Positions 13,768-16,838 of a stretch of 16,838 bases of DNA are shown piece by piece. Both the position numbers and the translations under genes were made by a program. The notes under the pieces were generated by a model, which ran no database searches, was not told the origin of the DNA, and was given only the letters and a program-made list of their open reading frames with translations. Position 1 is the first letter of the stretch. Every line of letters begins with the position of its first letter. The stretch spans positions 1 through 16,838 of the forward strand of contig JAFOAB010000160.1 in NCBI GenBank assembly GCA_017382555.1, read 5' to 3'. This DNA comes from Clostridia bacterium. GTDB lineage: Bacteria; Bacillota; Clostridia; Oscillospirales; CAG-272.

Positions 13768-15315
13768 ATGTTATCCACCGTTTACAGCGCGGGACTTCAC
13801 GGCATTGACGGCTTTGAGGTCACCGTGGAATGCAGCGCACAAAAGAAGCTGGAGCAGTTCGACCTTATCGGTCTGCCTGATGCGGCAGTTAAGGAGGCAA
13901 AGGACCGCGTACGCACCGCGTGCGAGAACAGCGGCTACCGCTTCCCCGAAAGGCTGCTTACCGTCAACCTCGCCCCCGCCGCAAGGCGCAAGGAGGGCGC
14001 GGGCTTTGACTGCGCGATACTTGTTGCCATACTGCACAGCGCGGGCTATATCCCCGACAGTGTGGATATGGAGACAAAATGCTTTGTGGGTGAGCTTTCC
14101 CTCTCCGGCAATCTGCGCCCCGTGCCGGGTGCGCTTCCGCTTGCCATTGCCGCCGCCGATGCGGGCAGACGCGAGCTGTTTATAGCCGCGGAAAATGCCG
14201 CCGAGGCATCAGTTGCCGAGGGTGTTACCGTTTACCCCGCAAAAAGCATCACCGATATCGTGCGCCATCTGCGCGGTGAGGCGCCGATCGAGCCGCTTGC
14301 ATTCGACCGCGCATCCTTCTTTTCCGCACCGCCGAAAAGCGTACCCGACCTTTCCGACGTTATGGGTCAGGAGCGTGCGAAGCGCGCACTTGAGATAGCC
14401 GCGGCGGGCGGCCACAACATTTTGTTTATCGGTCCTCCCGGCTCCGGTAAATCCATGCTTGCAAAGCGCCTTCCCGGTATTTTGCCCGACCTTTCCTACG
14501 AGGAAAGCCTGGAAACCACAAAAATATACTCCGTTGCGGGTATGACACACGACAACGAAACGCTTATAAAAACGCGCCCCTTCCGCTCCCCGCATCACAC
14601 GATGTCCGCGCCCTCCCTCGTTGGAGGCGGCACGGTGCCGAGACCGGGCGAGATCTCCCTTGCTCATAACGGCGTGCTGTTTTTAGACGAGTTCCCCGAG
14701 TTTTCCAAAAACAGCATGGAGGCGCTCCGCCAGCCCCTTGAGGACGGTGAGGTGACCGTTGCACGAGTGCAGGGCAGAATACGCTACCCCAGCCGCTTTA
14801 TGCTCGTTTGCGCGATGAACCCGTGCAAATGCGGATTTTTCGGACACCCGACAAAGCCGTGTAACTGCAGAAGCGACGATATAAAGCGATATCTTTCCAA
14901 GGTGAGCGGACCGCTTGCCGACAGAATCGACATACAGATCGAGGTTCCCTCCGTCAGCTACGGGGAAATGACCTCGAATAAAAAGGGCGAATCCTCCGCC
15001 GACGTACGCGCAAGAGTAAATGCGGCACGCAAGCTGCAGCTTGAGCGCTTTAAAAAGCACGGCATTACCGACGTTTTCTGCAATGCGGACATCACCCCCT
15101 CCCACATACGCACGCTGTGCAGGGTGGACGAGGCGGGCAGCCGACTGCTTGAAATGAGCTTTGAAAAAATGGGGCTGAGCGCAAGAGGCTACGACCGCAT
15201 ACTGCGCGTTGCCCGCACCATTGCCGATCTTGACGGAAGCGAGGATATCGGCGCACGCCACGTTGCGGAGGCGGTACAGCTCCGCTCCCTTGACCGCCAA
15301 TACTTCAACACATAA
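13768..15315 (+). CDS. comM: YifB/ComM family AAA+ ATPase (Mg-chelatase-like)
   Basis: 515 residues, full length for the family. An N-terminal Lon-protease-like domain (1-170, starting STVYSAGLHGIDGFEVTVE) precedes an AAA+ Mg-chelatase-type ATPase (about 190-400): Walker A GPPGSGKS (223-229), FRSPHHTMSAPSLVGGG (272-288), Walker B LFLDE (304-308) and ADRID (384-388). Between them is a Cys pattern, CKC (353-355) and CNC (365-367), after AMNP, which may bind zinc. A C-terminal lid (about 420-515) ends with SARGYDRILRVARTIADL. In Gram-negative bacteria ComM drives branch migration during transformation; the Gram-positive role is less established. Nearness to comEC fits that role but does not prove it. 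GGAG lies 4 bases before the ATG. Confidence 0.95.
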   Translation: MLSTVYSAGLHGIDGFEVTVECSAQKKLEQFDLIGLPDAAVKEAKDRVRTACENSGYRFPERLLTVNLAPAARRKEGAGFDCAILVAILHSAGYIPDSVDMETKCFVGELSLSGNLRPVPGALPLAIAAADAGRRELFIAAENAAEASVAEGVTVYPAKSITDIVRHLRGEAPIEPLAFDRASFFSAPPKSVPDLSDVMGQERAKRALEIAAAGGHNILFIGPPGSGKSMLAKRLPGILPDLSYEESLETTKIYSVAGMTHDNETLIKTRPFRSPHHTMSAPSLVGGGTVPRPGEISLAHNGVLFLDEFPEFSKNSMEALRQPLEDGEVTVARVQGRIRYPSRFMLVCAMNPCKCGFFGHPTKPCNCRSDDIKRYLSKVSGPLADRIDIQIEVPSVSYGEMTSNKKGESSADVRARVNAARKLQLERFKKHGITDVFCNADITPSHIRTLCRVDEAGSRLLEMSFEKMGLSARGYDRILRVARTIADLDGSEDIGARHVAEAVQLRSLDRQYFNT

Positions 15316-15333
15316 GGCTTAACCGCGCGATGC

Positions 15334-15386
15334 GGCATTTCCCCTCTGTCATCCTCGAGCGTAGCGAAGGATCTGAGGGAAATGCC
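15334..15386 (+). repeat. GTCATCC...AGCGAAGGATCT repeat with GGCATTTCCC arms
   Basis: Arms GGCATTTCCCCTC and GAGGGAAATGCC (one-base bulge) flank a core at about 15348-15374 that itself folds: GTCATCCTCGAGCG then TAGCGAAGGATCT. Its reverse complement closely matches 6241-6294. It lies 19 bases after yifB and may act as a transcript end hairpin before ddh. Confidence 0.75.
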
Positions 15387-15457
15387 TTTGCTCAAGCATA
15401 ACAGCGCGAAAAGGCGTTATATAAATTTTCCATACATTTTGAAAAGAGGTTTTTACA

Positions 15458-16438
15458 ATGATCAAAGTTGCTATCGCCGGCTACGGCAATCTCGGCAGAG
15501 GCGCGGAATGCGCAGTAAAAAACAGCACCGATATGGAGCTTTACGGCGTTTTCACCCGCCGCGATCCCGCAAGCCTGAAAACTCTTACGGGTTGTGAGGT
15601 ATACTCTATGGACGATATTCTTAACCACAAGGATAACATCGACGTTGTTATCATCTGTGGCGGAAGCGCGACCGACCTGCCCGTGCAGACCCCCGCGCTT
15701 GCACGTCACTTCAACGTTATCGACAGCTTCGACACCCACGCAAAGATTCCGGAGCATTTTGCAAACACGGATGCGGCGGCAAACGAGGGCGGAAAGTGCG
15801 CTATCATCTCCGTGGGCTGGGACCCCGGTATGTTCTCCCTCAACCGCCTTTACGCAGAGGCTGTTCTGCCCAATGGTAAGGACTACACCTTCTGGGGCAA
15901 GGGCGTAAGCCAGGGACACAGCGATGCGATACGCAGAGTTGCCGGTGTTGCGGATGCGCGCCAGTACACCATACCCGTTGATGCGGCACTTGATGCCGTA
16001 AGAAGCGGCACCTGCCCCGAGCTTACAACACGCGAAAAGCACCTTCGCGAGTGCTTTGTTGTTGCCGAGGAGGGCGCAGACCTTGCGCGTATCGAAAACG
16101 AGATAAAGACGATGCCCAACTACTTTGCGGATTACGATACCACCGTACACTTCATCACCGCAGAGGAGCTGAAGCGCGACCACGCGGGCATCCCCCACGG
16201 CGGATTCGTTATCCGCACCGGCAAGACCGGACTTAACGGCGAAAACAGCCACGTTATCGAATACAGCTTAAAGCTTGATTCCAACCCCGAGTTTACCGCA
16301 TCCGTGCTTGTAGCATACGCACGCGCGGCAGCAAGGATGAACGCAAAGGGAGATAACGGCGCAAAGACCGTTCTTGACGTTGCCCCCGCGCTCCTCTCCC
16401 CCTGCGACGGAGCAGAGCTTCGCAAGAGATTGGTATAA
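15458..16438 (+). CDS. ddh: meso-Diaminopimelate D-dehydrogenase
   Basis: 326 residues, the usual length. It reductively aminates L-tetrahydrodipicolinate with NADPH and ammonia to meso-diaminopimelate, a one-step route to the peptidoglycan and lysine precursor. The nucleotide-binding loop is GYGNLG (8-13), with VFTRRDP (31-37) after the second strand as in NADPH-binding members. Substrate-site segments include D89 and D92 in VIDSFDTH, SVGWDPGMFSLNR (118-130), WGKGVSQGHSDA (146-157) and GENSHVIEYSL. AGAGG lies 8 bases before the ATG. A clear promoter is not found in the 140-base gap, although TATAAA near 15420 is possible. No other lysine genes are adjacent. A terminator hairpin follows 90 bases after the stop. 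Confidence 0.95.
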   Translation: MIKVAIAGYGNLGRGAECAVKNSTDMELYGVFTRRDPASLKTLTGCEVYSMDDILNHKDNIDVVIICGGSATDLPVQTPALARHFNVIDSFDTHAKIPEHFANTDAAANEGGKCAIISVGWDPGMFSLNRLYAEAVLPNGKDYTFWGKGVSQGHSDAIRRVAGVADARQYTIPVDAALDAVRSGTCPELTTREKHLRECFVVAEEGADLARIENEIKTMPNYFADYDTTVHFITAEELKRDHAGIPHGGFVIRTGKTGLNGENSHVIEYSLKLDSNPEFTASVLVAYARAAARMNAKGDNGAKTVLDVAPALLSPCDGAELRKRLV

Positions 16439-16450
16439 AATAAACACACC

Positions 16451-16476
16451 GTAGGGGCGACCATCGATCGTCCGCA
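16451..16476 (+). repeat. GTAGGGGCGACC-type palindromic repeat
   Basis: GTAGGGGCGACCATCG, then ATCGTCCGCA: an imperfect palindrome around ATCGAT. It differs from 16810-16835 at one base. Confidence 0.7.
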
Positions 16477-16519
16477 AATAATAGAGAATAGATAAAAGAT
16501 AATAGATAATAGATAAGAG
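16477..16519. repeat. AT-rich tandem repeat, AGATAATA-type
   Basis: Irregular tandem units of AGATAATA / AATAGATA with single-base changes. No ORF. It flanks the terminator hairpin on the ddh side. Confidence 0.7.
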
Positions 16520-16527
16520 AAAAGGAA

Positions 16528-16549
16528 GAAAACCGCCTAAGCGGTTTTC
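16528..16549 (+). terminator. Intrinsic terminator-like hairpin after ddh
   Basis: GAAAACCGC pairs perfectly with GCGGTTTTC around the loop CTAA. The T4 is in the 3' arm and the A4 in the 5' arm, so it could work in both directions. It is the best terminator for the ddh transcript. Confidence 0.7.
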
Positions 16550-16556
16550 AACCTTA

Positions 16557-16596
16557 ATTATTCATTCTTCATTATTCATTTTTCATTATTCATTTC
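16557..16596. repeat. AT-rich tandem repeat, TTCATTATTCAT-type
   Basis: Three to four imperfect copies of TTCATTATTCAT with variable T spacers. No coding sense; it directly follows the terminator hairpin. Confidence 0.75.
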
Positions 16597-16603
16597 CGCA
16601 TCA

Positions 16604-16623
16604 CGGGAGGAGCAAGCCCCTCC
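16604..16623 (+). repeat. Fragment of the GTAGGGGAGGGG-type element (right end)
   Basis: CGGGAGGAGCAAGCCCCTCC matches the right-hand part of the element at 9070-9139, but the terminal CCTAC is lost. Confidence 0.7.
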
Positions 16624-16641
16624 CACCGTTTCCCTTCAATC

Positions 16642-16754
16642 GCCCCGAGATCCTTCGGTCGCACGAGGCAGAACCGTGCCTTTGCCGTCATCCTTGAGCG
16701 GAGCGAAGGATCTGCAAAGGCACAACACGTGCTCCCTCGAGGATGACACGGGGC
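16642..16754 (-). repeat. Second nested GTCATCC...AGCGAAGGATCT repeat pair
   Basis: Outer arms GCCCCG (16642-16647) and CGGGGC (16749-16754) enclose a split, minus-oriented core: GAGATCCTTCGG on the left and CCTCGAGGATGAC on the right, with GCAC/GTGC pairing further in. In the loop lies a complete plus-oriented element: arms GTGCCTTTGC (16676-16685) and GCAAAGGCAC (16714-16723) around its own core (16687-16713). No ORF. Confidence 0.65.
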
Positions 16755-16766
16755 AAGAGGCGTTTC

Positions 16767-16791
16767 GCGGGAGGGGAGACCCCTCCCCTAC
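16767..16791 (-). repeat. GTAGGGGAGGGG-type repeat end, inverted
   Basis: The 25 bases are the exact reverse complement of 9070-9094: GCGGGAGGGGAGACCCC followed by TCCCCTAC. It folds as a hairpin with an AGA loop. Confidence 0.8.
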
Positions 16792-16809
16792 GGACATCAC
16801 GCGAATTTT

Positions 16810-16835
16810 GTAGGGGCGACCATCGGTCGTCCGCA
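16810..16835 (+). repeat. GTAGGGGCGACC-type palindromic repeat, second copy
   Basis: GTAGGGGCGACCATCG, then GTCGTCCGCA; 25 of 26 bases match 16451-16476. It runs to within 3 bases of the window edge, so flanking context is unseen. Confidence 0.7.
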
Positions 16836-16838
16836 GAA

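Noticed and set aside
16477..16596. Possible CRISPR array or replication-origin iterons in the AT-rich repeats
   Set aside because: The units are short, irregular and lack spacers of constant length; no DnaA-box cluster (TTATCCACA type) or Rep gene is seen.

Overview
The window looks like chromosomal DNA from a moderately GC-rich member of the Clostridia (Bacillota), probably uncultured and host-associated. This rests on the Gram-positive-type YidC without the large periplasmic domain, the Jag/KhpB protein beside it, strong AGGAGG-type ribosome binding sites, sigma-A promoters with TGn-extended -10 boxes, a meso-diaminopimelate dehydrogenase, and dispersed palindromic intergenic repeats. I cannot name a genus. 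I see no rRNA, tRNA, CRISPR array, transposase gene or phage gene.

Positions 1-8032 lie on the minus strand. The core is the conserved rpmH-rnpA-yidD-yidC-jag-mnmE cluster (5934 down to 1496), read from one good promoter at 5998-6027. It couples ribosomal protein L34, the RNase P protein, membrane-protein insertion (YidD, YidC), an RNA-binding partner (Jag) and the tRNA-modification GTPase MnmE. The usual flanking partners are absent: dnaA/oriC is not upstream of rpmH, and mnmG/rsmG do not follow mnmE. After mnmE come a small RNHCP zinc-ribbon protein and, overlapping it by 4 bases, a secreted protein with two CHAP-like repeats that runs off the left edge. Upstream of rpmH lies a 166-bp inverted-repeat element, then a membrane-anchored protein (6356-8032) whose C-terminal M23 domain has lost most of its metal-site residues.

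Positions 8187-10163 hold a TIM-barrel sugar isomerase/epimerase-like gene on the plus strand. Opposite it is a minus-strand unit: a candidate 30-residue membrane peptide followed by a lipoprotein with an internally duplicated domain.

Positions 10401-16438 are on the plus strand: comEC (its C-terminal beta-lactamase-like domain lacks the metal motif), gpsA and yifB/comM as a pair from a promoter overlapping the comEC stop, then ddh. ComEC and ComM both belong to natural transformation, but no other competence genes are visible. GpsA and Ddh serve phospholipid and lysine/peptidoglycan precursor synthesis.

Intergenic DNA is rich in palindromic repeats of at least three families: GTAGGGGAGGGG type, GTAGGGGCGACC type, and a GTCATCC...AGCGAAGGATCT core with variable arms. 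The last 400 bases (16439-16838) are gene-free and consist almost entirely of these repeats plus two AT-rich tandem stretches and a terminator. The most unusual structural signal is that the third family occurs twice as an element nested inside the loop of another copy, with the inner copy inverted both times.
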